Shown here in pieces: positions 25,839 through 34,765 of a stretch of 60,426 nt of DNA (positions are counted from its first letter, which is position 1; each line of letters begins with the position of its first letter). A program made the translations under genes and the position numbers. The notes under the pieces are model-generated. The model did no database searches and had not been told where the DNA came from. It saw nothing but the letters and a program-made list of their open reading frames with translations. The stretch is from NCBI RefSeq assembly GCF_945956965.1, contig NZ_CAMFJS010000030.1, positions 1 through 60,426 on the forward strand. The letters are read 5' to 3'. The stretch is from an uncultured Roseateles sp. (GTDB taxonomy: Bacteria > Pseudomonadota > Gammaproteobacteria > Burkholderiales > Burkholderiaceae_C).

Positions 25839-26723
25839 TCAGCGGCTAGGCAAAACCCTGGCTGGATCGAGCAACTTGCCTTGACGGCGAATCTCGAAGT
25901 GAAGCTTGACCTGATCTGCATCGCTAGACCCCATCTCGGCTATCTTCTGCCCCTTGCGCACAACTTGGTCATCTTTGACCAGCAAGGTTTGATTGTGGGC
26001 ATAAGCACTGAGGTAGCCGGCATTGTGCTTGATGATGATCATCTGACCATAGCCCCGCAAGCCAGAGCCAGCATACATGACACGGCCGTCCGCGGCAGCC
26101 AAAACTGCATCGCCCGCTTTGCCACTAATGTCCAAGCCCTTGCTGTTGCGAGCCTCATCAAAGCTGGTGATCACGCTGCCAGAAGCGGGCCAGGCCCAGC
26201 TGATGTCGTCGTCGTCAATTTTGGTCGGCGCTGGCGTCGCGGCAGCGGTGGACGCAGGCGCTGAAGCGCCTGACGCGCCCGGTGTTTTGGCATCCAACGG
26301 GCGCGTTTCCACCTTGGCCGAGGCCACGGGTCTTGCGCTCACCGTGGACGCATCCACACCCGGCTGCACCACACGCAAAACCTGGCCGACCTCGATCACA
26401 TTGGGGTTCTCAAGGCTATTCCACTTGACCAGATCACGCCAACTCTGCCCGTTCTCCATCGCAATGCGGATCAGGTTGTCGCCGGGCTTGACGGTGTAAT
26501 AGCCGGGCTTGCCAGCATTCTCAATACCGGGCAAGGGCTTCACATCGCTGGCAGCGGGTGCAGGCGTGGCTGCCGTGGCTCCCGTGGCCGGCTTGGTCGT
26601 TTTGACCGGCGCGCGGTCTTCAACCGGGGCCTTGTTCAGGCTGGTTCCGCAAGCCGACAACAAGGCCAGCAAGCCAGCCGACACCAGCGCGAGGGAAATG
26701 CGGGAGAGAGAGTTCTTTTGCAT
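25839..26723 (-). CDS. nlpD: Murein hydrolase activator NlpD, LysM and M23 lipoprotein
   Basis: A 294-residue outer-membrane lipoprotein that activates an amidase during cell separation. The signal ends in the lipobox 'LLALLSAC' (about residue 25). A LysM domain follows ('[20 protein letters not shown]'). After a Pro/Ala linker comes an M23 (LytM) domain ('[20 protein letters not shown]' and '[16 protein letters not shown]'). The LytM domain lacks a complete zinc site, as expected for an activator rather than an enzyme. The start at 26723 gives the correct signal peptide. Confidence 0.92.
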   Translation of the reverse strand: MQKNSLSRISLALVSAGLLALLSACGTSLNKAPVEDRAPVKTTKPATGATAATPAPAASDVKPLPGIENAGKPGYYTVKPGDNLIRIAMENGQSWRDLVKWNSLENPNVIEVGQVLRVVQPGVDASTVSARPVASAKVETRPLDAKTPGASGASAPASTAAATPAPTKIDDDDISWAWPASGSVITSFDEARNSKGLDISGKAGDAVLAAADGRVMYAGSGLRGYGQMIIIKHNAGYLSAYAHNQTLLVKDDQVVRKGQKIAEMGSSDADQVKLHFEIRRQGKLLDPARVLPSR

Positions 26724-26880
26724 GCGTTGATTCGCTGACTGATTCAGTGAGAGTTCGGAAGGCCGATGAAGCTGCGTGCAATGCCGCATCTTCATGCCAG
26801 GCCCAAACGATAAAGAACGACGCCTGGGTGCGCCGCCTGATAGCGGCCGAGTGGTGAAAGCGAGGCCCTGCCCCAGCGAC

Positions 26881-27699
26881 TCACAACACGCCAGATTTTA
26901 AGGGCACGAAGTGGACGGCCTCGTACTCGCTACGCACAAAGCGGCTGATTCCTGAATCAACCAGATGATCAACCACCACCAGCACCTGGCCCTGCCCGCC
27001 CGGCGCCACCATCGGCGCCACCAGTCGTCCGCCCGGTGCCAATTGAGCCAACCAAGCAGGCGGCAAATCATCGCCACCCGCAGCCGCAATGATGCTGTCA
27101 AAGGGCGCAGCACCCGGATGACCCAAGCGGCCATCACCGTAGATCAAACGTATCTGACTCAAGCGCAGCGCTTGCAAATTGGCATGCGCCTTTTCGTGCA
27201 AGGGCCGCAATCGCTCGATCGACACCACCTGGCGCGCCAAGCAGGCCAAAACCGCCGCCTGGTAACCACAGCCGGTACCAATCTCCAGCACCCGCCCCAG
27301 CGAACCAAGCTGCCGGGCCGCGCCGCCACCCAACAAAATGGCAATCATGCGGCCCACGACTGACGGCTTGGAAATGGTCTGGCCATGGCCGATCGGCAAA
27401 CTGGTGTCCTCATAGGCCTGAATGGCCAAGGCACTGTCGACGAATTCATGTCGCGGCACTTCAGCCAGCGCCTGCAAGACGCGCTCGTCCTGCAAGCCCG
27501 CCTGCTGAAGGCGCTGCACCATGCGGCGGCGCACGTTTTGCGAATCCATGCCAAGGCCGCTGGGCGGCAGCAAACGGGCGGCATCTGCCGCTGCCTCGCG
27601 CAAATGACGCTGAGGCATCAAGACCTCGCGCGAACCGCTACCCAGGGCTTTTTGCAAACCCGCCGGGAAACGCTGCGGCTTGTTGGCCGGCCCTGTCAT
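26881..27699 (-). CDS. pcm: Protein-L-isoaspartate O-methyltransferase
   Basis: A 272-residue SAM enzyme that repairs isoaspartyl residues in aged proteins. Visible are '[20 protein letters not shown]', then motif I '[16 protein letters not shown]' and '[18 protein letters not shown]'. It is longer than the roughly 208-residue E. coli enzyme because of an N-terminal extension of about 55 residues. The ATG at 27699 overlaps the surE stop codon by 4 bp (ATGA), which supports this start and indicates coupling. The surE-pcm-nlpD-rpoS order is conserved. Confidence 0.94.
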   Translation of the reverse strand: MTGPANKPQRFPAGLQKALGSGSREVLMPQRHLREAAADAARLLPPSGLGMDSQNVRRRMVQRLQQAGLQDERVLQALAEVPRHEFVDSALAIQAYEDTSLPIGHGQTISKPSVVGRMIAILLGGGAARQLGSLGRVLEIGTGCGYQAAVLACLARQVVSIERLRPLHEKAHANLQALRLSQIRLIYGDGRLGHPGAAPFDSIIAAAGGDDLPPAWLAQLAPGGRLVAPMVAPGGQGQVLVVVDHLVDSGISRFVRSEYEAVHFVPLKSGVL

Positions 27700-28445
27700 G
27701 CCTTTTGACCGAGACGCGCCGCCCACTCCGGCAGCACAGCATGATGAGTCAGATCCACTTGCAGGGGCGTGATTGACACTTCACCCGCCGCCGTGGCGTG
27801 GAAGTCGGTGCCAGCACCGGCCTCACGCGCATCACCCGCCGGGCCGATCCAGTAAATAGTTTCACCGCGTGGGCTTTGCTGCTTGATCACCGGCTCGCTG
27901 GCATGGCGCCGGCCCAAACGCGTCACGCGCCTGGGCAAGCTCAGCGCATCAGCCCGGTTCGGAATATTGACGTTGAGCAAAAAGGCCTTGTCCAGGCCGC
28001 CTTGAATGACTTGCTCCACCACTTGCCGGGCCAACGCGGCCGCGGCATCCAGATGGCCCCAGCCCTTCTCGACTTGCGAAAACGCAATCGAGGGAATACC
28101 AAAAAGATAACCCTCAGTTGCCGCGGCAACCGTCCCCGAATAGAGCGTGTCGTCGCCCATATTGGCGCCGTTATTGATGCCAGAGAGCACCAAGTCGGGC
28201 TTGTAGCCAAGCAAGCCCGTCAGCGCCACGTGCACACAGTCCGAGGGCGTGCCGTTGACGTAGCGGAATCCATTGGCCGCGCTGAACACCGACAGCGGCC
28301 GGCCCAGCGTGAGCGAGTTGGATGTCCCGCTGGCATTTTGCTCAGGGGCGATCACCTCGATCTGACCCAAGCCTTCACAAGCCTTGACCAAGGCATGCAG
28401 CCCTGGAGCAAGGTATCCGTCGTCATTGGCGATAAGTATGCGCAT
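27696..28445 (-). CDS. surE: 5'-nucleotidase SurE
   Basis: A 249-residue survival protein that dephosphorylates nucleoside monophosphates. It starts '[19 protein letters not shown]' with the metal-binding Asp pair. '[14 protein letters not shown]' supplies a conserved Ser, and '[20 protein letters not shown]' carries the metal-binding Asn. It is the first gene of the surE-pcm-nlpD-rpoS-rlmD series on the minus strand. Confidence 0.96.
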   Translation of the reverse strand: MRILIANDDGYLAPGLHALVKACEGLGQIEVIAPEQNASGTSNSLTLGRPLSVFSAANGFRYVNGTPSDCVHVALTGLLGYKPDLVLSGINNGANMGDDTLYSGTVAAATEGYLFGIPSIAFSQVEKGWGHLDAAAALARQVVEQVIQGGLDKAFLLNVNIPNRADALSLPRRVTRLGRRHASEPVIKQQSPRGETIYWIGPAGDAREAGAGTDFHATAAGEVSITPLQVDLTHHAVLPEWAARLGQKA

Positions 28446-28555
28446 GAAAGCATTGTAGGCATGCCGTCACCTGCGCGACCCACCAACAGGCTCAAGCCTG
28501 CCTATCATCGCGACTAAATTTTTTAACCCTCCGACATCACCCGAAAGGTTGCGCC

Positions 28556-29530
28556 ATGCACGCTTGGCTTTGTGAAGATCCGCTCGGCCCCGAAGCCCTG
28601 GTGTGGCGCGACTTGCCCACACCGAGCCCAGCCGCCGGCGAGGTTTTGGTGGCGATCAAGGCCGCCAGCCTGAACTTCCCTGATTTGCTGATCGTGCAAG
28701 GCAAGTACCAAATCAAGCCGCCCCTGCCTTTTGTGCCGGGCGCTGAATATGCCGGCGTGGTTGAGGCCGTCGGCACCGGCGTCACGGGCTTTCATCCGGG
28801 GGACGCCGTAGCAGCCTTTGCAGGCACCGGCGGCTTTGGCAGCCACGCTTGCGTATCGGCCAAGCAATTGATGCCCTTGCCGGCGGGCTTTCCCTTTGAG
28901 GACGCCGCCGCCTTCATCTGCACCTATGCCACCAGTCACCACGCCCTGCTTGACCGCGCCGGGTTGCAGGCCGGTGAGACGGTACTGATTCTGGGCGCCG
29001 CCGGCGGCGTCGGCACTGCGGCCATTCAAATTGCCAAGGCAGCCGGTGCGCGCGTTATCGCCGCCGCATCGAGTGACGAGAAATGCGCGCAGTGCCTGGC
29101 ACTTGGCGCCGACAGCGCCATCAACTACAGCCAAGGCGACCTTCGCGCCGCCATCAAGGACGCCACTGGCGGCAAAGGGCCCGACGTCGTCTTCGACCCG
29201 GTGGGGGGCGACTTGTTTGAGCCGGTGTTCCGCTCCATTGCCTGGCGCGGACGCTATCTTGTGATTGGCTTTGCCCAAGGCCAGATTCCGGCCTTGCCGC
29301 TCAATCTGGCTTTGCTCAAGGGCGCCTCGCTGATGGGCGTGTTCTGGGGCGAGTTTGCCAAACGGGAACCCGCTGCCAATGCGCAGATGATGGCCCACCT
29401 TGCGCAGTGGTATGCACAGGGCAAGGTCAAACCGGTCTTGGATTCAGTTTTGGAAATGCAGCAATTGCCTGCAGCTTTTTCCCGCATGGCCAGCCGCCAA
29501 GTCATCGGCAAGATCGTTCTGCGCAATTGA
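28556..29530 (+). CDS. NADPH:quinone oxidoreductase family protein (zinc-independent MDR)
   Basis: A 324-residue medium-chain dehydrogenase/reductase. The N-terminal GroES-like fold has 'VPGAEYAGVVEAVGTGVTGF' and lacks the structural zinc cysteines. The Rossmann fold is 'ETVLILGAAGGVGTAAIQIA', and 'VIAAASSDEKCAQCLALGAD' follows. The pattern fits QorA-like enzymes that reduce quinones or enones with NADPH; the substrate cannot be told. It is divergent from surE. Confidence 0.87.
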   Translation: MHAWLCEDPLGPEALVWRDLPTPSPAAGEVLVAIKAASLNFPDLLIVQGKYQIKPPLPFVPGAEYAGVVEAVGTGVTGFHPGDAVAAFAGTGGFGSHACVSAKQLMPLPAGFPFEDAAAFICTYATSHHALLDRAGLQAGETVLILGAAGGVGTAAIQIAKAAGARVIAAASSDEKCAQCLALGADSAINYSQGDLRAAIKDATGGKGPDVVFDPVGGDLFEPVFRSIAWRGRYLVIGFAQGQIPALPLNLALLKGASLMGVFWGEFAKREPAANAQMMAHLAQWYAQGKVKPVLDSVLEMQQLPAAFSRMASRQVIGKIVLRN

Positions 29531-29637
29531 GTCAGTCACCCCCCGGACTCAAAGGGTGAGGATTCGCCTTGCGGCCCCGTCCCGCTCGATATCGGCGCTT
29601 TGTGAGATACGATGAAAGCTATCTGGAACAATTCGTC

Positions 29638-30381
29638 ATGGCAGTCAAAGTACTCATCATTGAAGACAACCCGGTGGCTCGTAGCTTTCTGTGCCGCGTG
29701 GTGCGAGAGAGCTTCAGCGACCCGATGGAAATCATCGAGGCCGGTGACCTTGAAGGCGCCCGCCGTCATACCGCCGCTTTGGCCGAGAGCAGCCCTGGCG
29801 CGTGCTTCAAGCTGGTCCTTGTGGATCTGGAGTTGCCCGATGGCAATGGCATGGAGTTTCTGGCCGAGTTAGCTGGCACGACCACGATCAAGATCGTCAC
29901 CACGCTGTACTCGGACGACGACCACCTCTTCCCTGCCCTGCAATGCGGCGCCGACGGCTATTTGCTGAAGGAAGATCGCTTCGAAGTGCTGGTCGAAGAG
30001 TTGCAACGCATCGTGCGCGGTCAGCCGCCCTTGTCGCCAGCCATCGCGCGCCGTTTGCTCTCCCACTTCCGCCCTGGCGTGGCAAGCGATAGCAGCCCCA
30101 TGTCGCTCAACTCGGGATTTGGCACCCTGTCATCTACCGCCACGTTTGCCAGCGGCCGCGGCGTCGTGCTGGACCCGCCACCCGAGTGGGAACGCCTGAC
30201 ACCGCGTGAAAGCGAAGTGCTGACTTATCTCAGCAAAGGCTTCACCATCAAGGAAATTGCCAACCTGATGGGCATCAAGTGGTTCACGGTCAACGACCAC
30301 ATCAAGAGCATCTACAAAAAGCTCAACGTCTCCAGCCGGGCCGAGGCGGCCGTACTGGCCAGCAAGCAAGGGCTGGTGTGA
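29638..30381 (+). CDS. LuxR/NarL-family response regulator (orphan)
   Basis: A 247-residue regulator. The receiver starts 'MAVKVLIIEDNPVARSFLC', with the phosphoacceptor Asp in 'LVLVDLELPDGNGM'. The LuxR HTH at the C terminus reads 'LTPRESEVLTYLSKGFTIKE' and then 'VNDHIKSIYKKLNVSSRAEA'. A Ser/Gly-rich linker of about 50 residues separates them. No sensor kinase gene is nearby. The frame is open 23 codons upstream, but the ATG at 29638 gives the normal receiver start. Confidence 0.88.
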   Translation: MAVKVLIIEDNPVARSFLCRVVRESFSDPMEIIEAGDLEGARRHTAALAESSPGACFKLVLVDLELPDGNGMEFLAELAGTTTIKIVTTLYSDDDHLFPALQCGADGYLLKEDRFEVLVEELQRIVRGQPPLSPAIARRLLSHFRPGVASDSSPMSLNSGFGTLSSTATFASGRGVVLDPPPEWERLTPRESEVLTYLSKGFTIKEIANLMGIKWFTVNDHIKSIYKKLNVSSRAEAAVLASKQGLV

Positions 30382-30408
30382 GCTAAAGCCAAGCGCAGAC
30401 GCAAAGCA

Positions 30409-30439
30409 AAAAGGGACCCGTCAAACAGGTCCCTTTTTT
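30409..30439 (+). terminator. Terminator after the LuxR-family gene
   Basis: GGGACC (30413-30418) and GGTCCC (30428-30433) are flanked by five A residues on the left and six T residues on the right, with a 9-nt loop. A typical intrinsic terminator 30 bp after the stop. Confidence 0.9.
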
Positions 30440-30496
30440 GTGGTCTACGTTAATGCACGAACGATCTGCCTGGCAGCAAGTTCAAACGCACAAAGA

Positions 30497-30523
30497 AAAA
30501 CAGGCCCTTGAAGGGCCTGTTTT
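30497..30523. terminator. Terminator downstream of tRNA-His
   Basis: A perfect 13-bp inverted repeat (AAAACAGGCCCTT with its complement) around a single G. On the minus strand it ends the tRNA-His transcript; by symmetry it could also act on the plus strand. Confidence 0.8.
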
Positions 30524-30553
30524 CTAGCAGGTTAACAAGAGCCTGCATTTTCT

Positions 30554-30630
30554 TGGGGTGGCTGATGGGACTCGAACCCACGACAAACGGAATCACAATC
30601 CGTGACTCTACCAACTGAGCTACAACCACC
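30554..30630 (-). tRNA. tRNA-His (GTG anticodon)
   Basis: On the minus strand it begins GGTGGTTGTAGCTCAGTTGG, which gives the extra 5' G pairing with C73, the histidine identity feature. The anticodon loop is TTGTGAT with GTG. The T arm has GGTTCGAGTC, and the acceptor 3' strand CAGCCAC is followed by C and an encoded CCA. All four arms pair. Confidence 0.96.
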
Positions 30631-30776
30631 GCTGAGACTCTCATTGTAGTACGACTTTCAAGCCGCCTTGAGAGTTTTTGAAAAAAATTTGAAACTTTCG
30701 AGTTTCCCGCCTATCTGCGTACCGATTCGCGCCGACAGGGCAAAACGCCCTGTCGCCATGATTCCGCCGGCGCCGA

Positions 30777-32687
30777 TTAGGGCTGCGGCGCCGAAGCCGC
30801 CGCGCCGGACGCCTTCACCACAGCCTTGAAACGCGTCTTCAATGCAGCGAGGTAGGCCTGCGATTCAGCGGCACCCCACGCTTGCGCGTATTGCTGAGCG
30901 GCGCGCTTGCCATCAATCACGGCCGGATCGCGGTCTTGCAGCTTGTTGAGGCGCACCACCACGTAGCTGCCATCACCGGCCTCTACGCCCACATAAGCAG
31001 GCAGCTTGCTCGCGTCAGCCGCCAACACAGCCTCCAGCACCTTGCGCGGCAAACCGCGCGATTGCGCGCGCGACACCAAGGTCGGCTCGCTCAAACCAGC
31101 CGCATCGCCACCCTTCTTCAGGGCTTCGAGCTTGGCTTCGCCCGCCTTCACCGCTTCGGCCGTGGCCAATTTATTCAGCACCTGGGCACGAACGCGATCC
31201 CGCACATCAACCAGGGCCTGCATCTTGGCCGGGTTGTGCTGCACCACATGCGCGGCAGTCATCTGATTCGGCGCGGTCTCAACGGCCTCGGTATTGCGCT
31301 TGTTGCGCAGCGCGTCGTTGCCGAACACCGCTTCCAGCAACTTGGCCGACGCCAAAGGACCGACCGCGCCAGGCGCAGGGGTGCGCTGCACCGTGGCCGT
31401 GGCGATGCTCAGCTTGAGCTTGTCCGCCGCAGGCTGAAGGCTATCGGCCTGCTCGTAGACCATATTGCTGAACTGCTCAGCCGCTTCCGAATAACGCTTT
31501 TGCGCCAGTTGCTTGCGCACTTCAGCCTCAACTTCGGCGCGGACGCTGTCAAAGCTCTTTTTGTCACCGCCGCGCACGCCGGTCAACTCGATCACGTGAT
31601 AGCCGAAGTCCGACTCGATGGGCGCGCTGATTTCGCCCTTCTTCATGGCAAAGACTGCATCGTCAAACGGCTTGACCATGGCGCCACGACCGAAGAAGTC
31701 GAGATCACCACCATTCACGGCCGAGCCTTCGTCCTGCGAATTCTTGCGTGCCAGCTCGGCAAACATGGCCGGGTTCTTGCGGGCCTGGGCCGACAGCTCT
31801 TCGGCGCGAGCTTTGGCCTTGCTGCGCTCTTCCGCAGAGGCCGACTTCTCAGCCTTGATCAAGATGTGGCTGGCACGGCGCTCTTCGGCCACGGCGTAGC
31901 GCGAAGCGTTCTCTTCGTAGTACTTGCGCAGATCTTCCTCGCTGAAGCTCACGCCCTTCTTCAAGGACTCCAGGTCCAGCACCAGATACTGGATTTGGGC
32001 GCTCTCAGGCAGTTGGAACTGCGCGGCATTGGCCGGGTCTTTGTAGAAAGCTTCCAGCTGCGCTTCGGTCGGCTCAATTTTGGCCGCAAAGTCCTTGGCG
32101 TCGAAGCGCTGCAATTGCAGTTCGCGCTGCTGCAGCAGCGCATCAAAGGCCACATTCGCATTGGCGCTATTGGCCAGGCCGGAAGTCGTCACGCCCAGCG
32201 TCACTTGACGCAGGGTCAGGTCTTGCCTCAGGCGCTCCACAAACATCTGCGAGCTCATACCCTGCGCAGCGATCACCGACTTATTGACCGAGCCATCTGG
32301 GTTACGCAGAAAGGCGAACTGGGGGTCGTTCAGGAACAAGGACTGCAGGCGCTCATCGCTGACGATGAAATGCTGATCCTTGGCGGCTGCCTGCAACACG
32401 CGCTCACGCACCAAGCCTTCCAGGGCTTCCTTATGCGCTTCCGGCGAGTCCAGCAACTTAGGATCCAGATTAGGCATCTGCGCACGCATGCGCTCAGCCT
32501 GCTGACGCTTGGCGTTATCCCACTCGGTTTGCGAGATCTTGTGGCCATCGACCGTTGCCACGCTGGCATTGGCGCCGTCCATAAAGCTCGTGTAGCCCTG
32601 CATGCCCACCAAGGCAAACGAAGGCAGGATCAGAATCAGCAGGATGAACTGAAACAGGCGCGTGTGTTTACGGACGAACTCAAACAT
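30777..32687 (-). CDS. ppiD: Periplasmic folding chaperone PpiD (parvulin-type isomerase)
   Basis: A 636-residue inner-membrane-anchored chaperone for outer-membrane and periplasmic proteins. One N-terminal membrane helix ('LFQFILLILILPSFALVGMQ') is followed by a SurA-N-like domain to about residue 230. A parvulin domain comes next ('RRASHILIKAEKSASAEERS', then 'NGGDLDFFGRGAMVKPFDDA' and 'PIESDFGYHVIELTGV'). A long C-terminal helical region completes it. It lies between two tRNA genes on the same strand. Confidence 0.93.
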   Translation of the reverse strand: MFEFVRKHTRLFQFILLILILPSFALVGMQGYTSFMDGANASVATVDGHKISQTEWDNAKRQQAERMRAQMPNLDPKLLDSPEAHKEALEGLVRERVLQAAAKDQHFIVSDERLQSLFLNDPQFAFLRNPDGSVNKSVIAAQGMSSQMFVERLRQDLTLRQVTLGVTTSGLANSANANVAFDALLQQRELQLQRFDAKDFAAKIEPTEAQLEAFYKDPANAAQFQLPESAQIQYLVLDLESLKKGVSFSEEDLRKYYEENASRYAVAEERRASHILIKAEKSASAEERSKAKARAEELSAQARKNPAMFAELARKNSQDEGSAVNGGDLDFFGRGAMVKPFDDAVFAMKKGEISAPIESDFGYHVIELTGVRGGDKKSFDSVRAEVEAEVRKQLAQKRYSEAAEQFSNMVYEQADSLQPAADKLKLSIATATVQRTPAPGAVGPLASAKLLEAVFGNDALRNKRNTEAVETAPNQMTAAHVVQHNPAKMQALVDVRDRVRAQVLNKLATAEAVKAGEAKLEALKKGGDAAGLSEPTLVSRAQSRGLPRKVLEAVLAADASKLPAYVGVEAGDGSYVVVRLNKLQDRDPAVIDGKRAAQQYAQAWGAAESQAYLAALKTRFKAVVKASGAAASAPQP

Positions 32688-32823
32688 CGAAAAACCTCAG
32701 ACATGCATGCGAATGCGACAAAGGCGAACCGAGGTCCGCCTTTGAATGAGCTGGCATTGTGGTTGATGCCATGCACCAAATCGAACTCAATCGAACTTGA
32801 TGCCGTACTTCCATGGAAATTTT

Positions 32824-32899
32824 TGGTGGGTGCTGACGGGCTCGAACCGCCGACCTGCGCCGTGTAAAGGCGACGCTCTACCAACTGAGCTAAGCACCC
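32824..32899 (-). tRNA. tRNA-Val (TAC anticodon)
   Basis: On the minus strand it starts GGGTGCTTAGCTCAGTTGG. The anticodon loop is TTTACAC-like with TAC, flanked by the CGCC/GGCG stem. The T loop is GGTTCGAGCC, and the acceptor AGCACCC is followed by A and an encoded CCA. Confidence 0.95.
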
Positions 32900-32922
32900 G
32901 GAAAACCGCAAATTATACGGGA

Positions 32923-33195
32923 TTAATTGACCGCATCTTTCAAAGCTTTGCCAGGGCGAAACTTCGGCACCTTGGCGGATTTGATTTTGATGGCGTCCCC
33001 TGTGCGCGGATTACGACCCGCACGCGCAGCGCGCTTGGTAACACTGAATGTGCCAAAGCCCACCAGCGACACCGTGCCGTTCTTCTTCAACGTGGTCTTG
33101 ACACCGACTATCACTGCTTCCAAAGCCCGCGCCGCCGCGGCCTTGGAAATATCCGCTTGCGTGGCAATGTGATCGATCAGTTCAGACTTATTCAC
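32923..33195 (-). CDS. hupB: DNA-binding protein HU
   Basis: A 90-residue histone-like protein that bends and compacts DNA. It begins '[20 protein letters not shown]', and the beta-arm signature is '[20 protein letters not shown]'. It ends '[14 protein letters not shown]'. The GTG at 33195 has an AGGA ribosome binding site about 7 bp upstream; the frame is open 41 codons further, but without protein-like content. Length 90 is standard for HU. Confidence 0.95.
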   Translation of the reverse strand: MNKSELIDHIATQADISKAAAARALEAVIVGVKTTLKKNGTVSLVGFGTFSVTKRAARAGRNPRTGDAIKIKSAKVPKFRPGKALKDAVN

Positions 33196-33514
33196 GAAGA
33201 GTCCTCTCAAATTTGAAATCAAGGCATGTGCTTGATGCCACGATTCATTGGGCTGGTTGGGGCTGCTGTCGCAGCACGGCCAAGCTAAAAAAGCCGGCCG
33301 CAGCATCCATCGGAACAAGCCGATAGCGGCGCAGGGAAGCGGATTCTATGGGATTCCACAGGGCTTGGATTGCCGGGAAAAGTCCTGATACAAAGTGCCG
33401 GCATTTGTGCCCGAAGACCGTCTGAACCGGCGCATTTCAAGCCGGCCAAAACCCGGCAAGCCCAATCAGACGATTAAGCGCGCAGCAAGCCGCATCAGGG
33501 CGCGCAACAGCGAT
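33196..33514. other. Gene-free region upstream of hupB
   Basis: 319 bp without a supportable gene. It should hold the hupB promoter. An inverted repeat ATCAAG...CTTGAT (about 33220-33238) lies 25 bp before the start codon and could be an operator or leader hairpin. Several CCGGC/GCCGG words lie further right (33386-33460). No -10/-35 pair stands out. Confidence 0.4.
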
Positions 33515-34090
33515 TCAGCGAGCCTTCGCGCGAATCTCGGGTAAGGCTTTTTGGAGGTAATACACCATGGACCAAATGGTCAGGATCACCGCCAAATAAA
33601 TCAGCCAAGTACCCCACAGCTTGGTCGAGATCAGGCCAAACAAAGGGCCATCAAACAGCAAGAAGGGAATCGCCACCATCTGCACCGTGGTCTTGAGCTT
33701 GCCCACCATATGAACCGCGACGCTGCTTGACGCACCAATCTGCGCCATCCATTCGCGCAAGGCTGAAATGGTGATCTCTCTACCGATGATGACCAAGGCC
33801 ACCAGGGCATCGACACGCCCCAACTCCAACAAGACCAGCAAAGCCGCACAGACCAAGATCTTGTCGGCCACCGGATCCAGAAAAGCACCGAAAGCGGAGG
33901 TCTGATTCAGCTTGCGGGCCAGGTAGCCGTCGAGCCAATCCGTCAGCGCCACCAGCACGAAAAGCGCGGTTGCGATCAGATTACGACTGCTGATGGCAAT
34001 GTCCAGATAGAACACACCCACAATCAGCGGAATGGCGACGATGCGAGCCCAGGTGAAGAGCGTAGGCAGTGTGAAGAACATGCTGGGCAT
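33515..34090 (-). CDS. pgsA: CDP-diacylglycerol-glycerol-3-phosphate phosphatidyltransferase
   Basis: A 191-residue inner-membrane enzyme making phosphatidylglycerol phosphate. The CDP-alcohol phosphotransferase motif (D-x2-DG-x2-AR-x8-G-x3-D-x3-D) is seen in 'DWLDGYLARKLNQTSAFG' followed by 'AFLDPVADK'. It has about five membrane helices. The start is uncertain: ATG codons at 34090 and 34081 and a TTG at 34102 all lack a clear ribosome binding site. The N terminus 'MFFTLPTLFTWARI' from 34081 best matches the family. Confidence 0.93.
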   Translation of the reverse strand: MPSMFFTLPTLFTWARIVAIPLIVGVFYLDIAISSRNLIATALFVLVALTDWLDGYLARKLNQTSAFGAFLDPVADKILVCAALLVLLELGRVDALVALVIIGREITISALREWMAQIGASSSVAVHMVGKLKTTVQMVAIPFLLFDGPLFGLISTKLWGTWLIYLAVILTIWSMVYYLQKALPEIRAKAR

Positions 34091-34163
34091 TGTGCACAAC
34101 AAAAGGGCGCGATTCCGGCTTCGCCTGGCGGCACTGTCGCTTTATTGATTCAAGAAGCTCGAC

Positions 34164-34754
34164 TCAGTCCAAGGTGCGCGGCTTGAAGCGACGCTCGTCA
34201 TTGAACAAAAAGGTCTCGGTAAACTTCCAGGGCCTGGGCATGGCAGCGACATTGCCGAAGGGCGCGGCGCGGTGAATCGCCTCAATGGCGAGTTGCACTG
34301 TCTCCGGCGCCTGGCCCGGCTTGCGCAGCACATGGACACTCTTAACGCTGCCGTCTTGGTGCAATTCAACCTCCAGCACGGGGATGGCCAGCAAGATCTC
34401 TGGCACTGGGCCGGAATAGCTGCGATCAGGATTGGCTGCCACCAAACGCTGTGCGGCCTGCATCCGCAATTCATCCGGCTTGCGAACCGCTTTGGCTGGC
34501 GGCAGCTTGACACTGGGCCGAGCGCTCGGCGCGGGCGCGCTGGGGGAGCCAGGAGTGCCAGTCGCTGGTGTCCTGCCGCCCTGCCCGTCTGCGCTACTCG
34601 CACCGCTCGGTGTTGCTGAACTCGATGGCCCTGGCGGGCTGACCGAGCCGGTATTGACCGAGCAGCCACTCAACAGGGCCGCGAAGCCAAGGCCCAAGGC
34701 CAGGTTCTTGAAGTCGTTTTTTTCGGTACTGGACATCGTTGTTTTCTCTGACAT
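34164..34754 (-). CDS. Lipoprotein with TonB-like C-terminal domain
   Basis: A 196-residue predicted lipoprotein. After a short charged N terminus comes a hydrophobic stretch ending in the lipobox 'AALLSGC' (about residue 31). A long Ser/Pro/Gly/Ala linker follows. The last 100 residues look like a TonB/TolA C-terminal fold ('LLAIPVLEVELHQDGSVKSV' and 'QLAIEAIHRAAPFGN'). Function unknown; such proteins act as periplasmic adaptors. It lies 11 bp downstream of uvrC on the same strand, so it is probably in one transcript with it. Confidence 0.75.
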   Translation of the reverse strand: MSEKTTMSSTEKNDFKNLALGLGFAALLSGCSVNTGSVSPPGPSSSATPSGASSADGQGGRTPATGTPGSPSAPAPSARPSVKLPPAKAVRKPDELRMQAAQRLVAANPDRSYSGPVPEILLAIPVLEVELHQDGSVKSVHVLRKPGQAPETVQLAIEAIHRAAPFGNVAAMPRPWKFTETFLFNDERRFKPRTLD

Positions 34755-34765
34755 TGCTCTTTGCT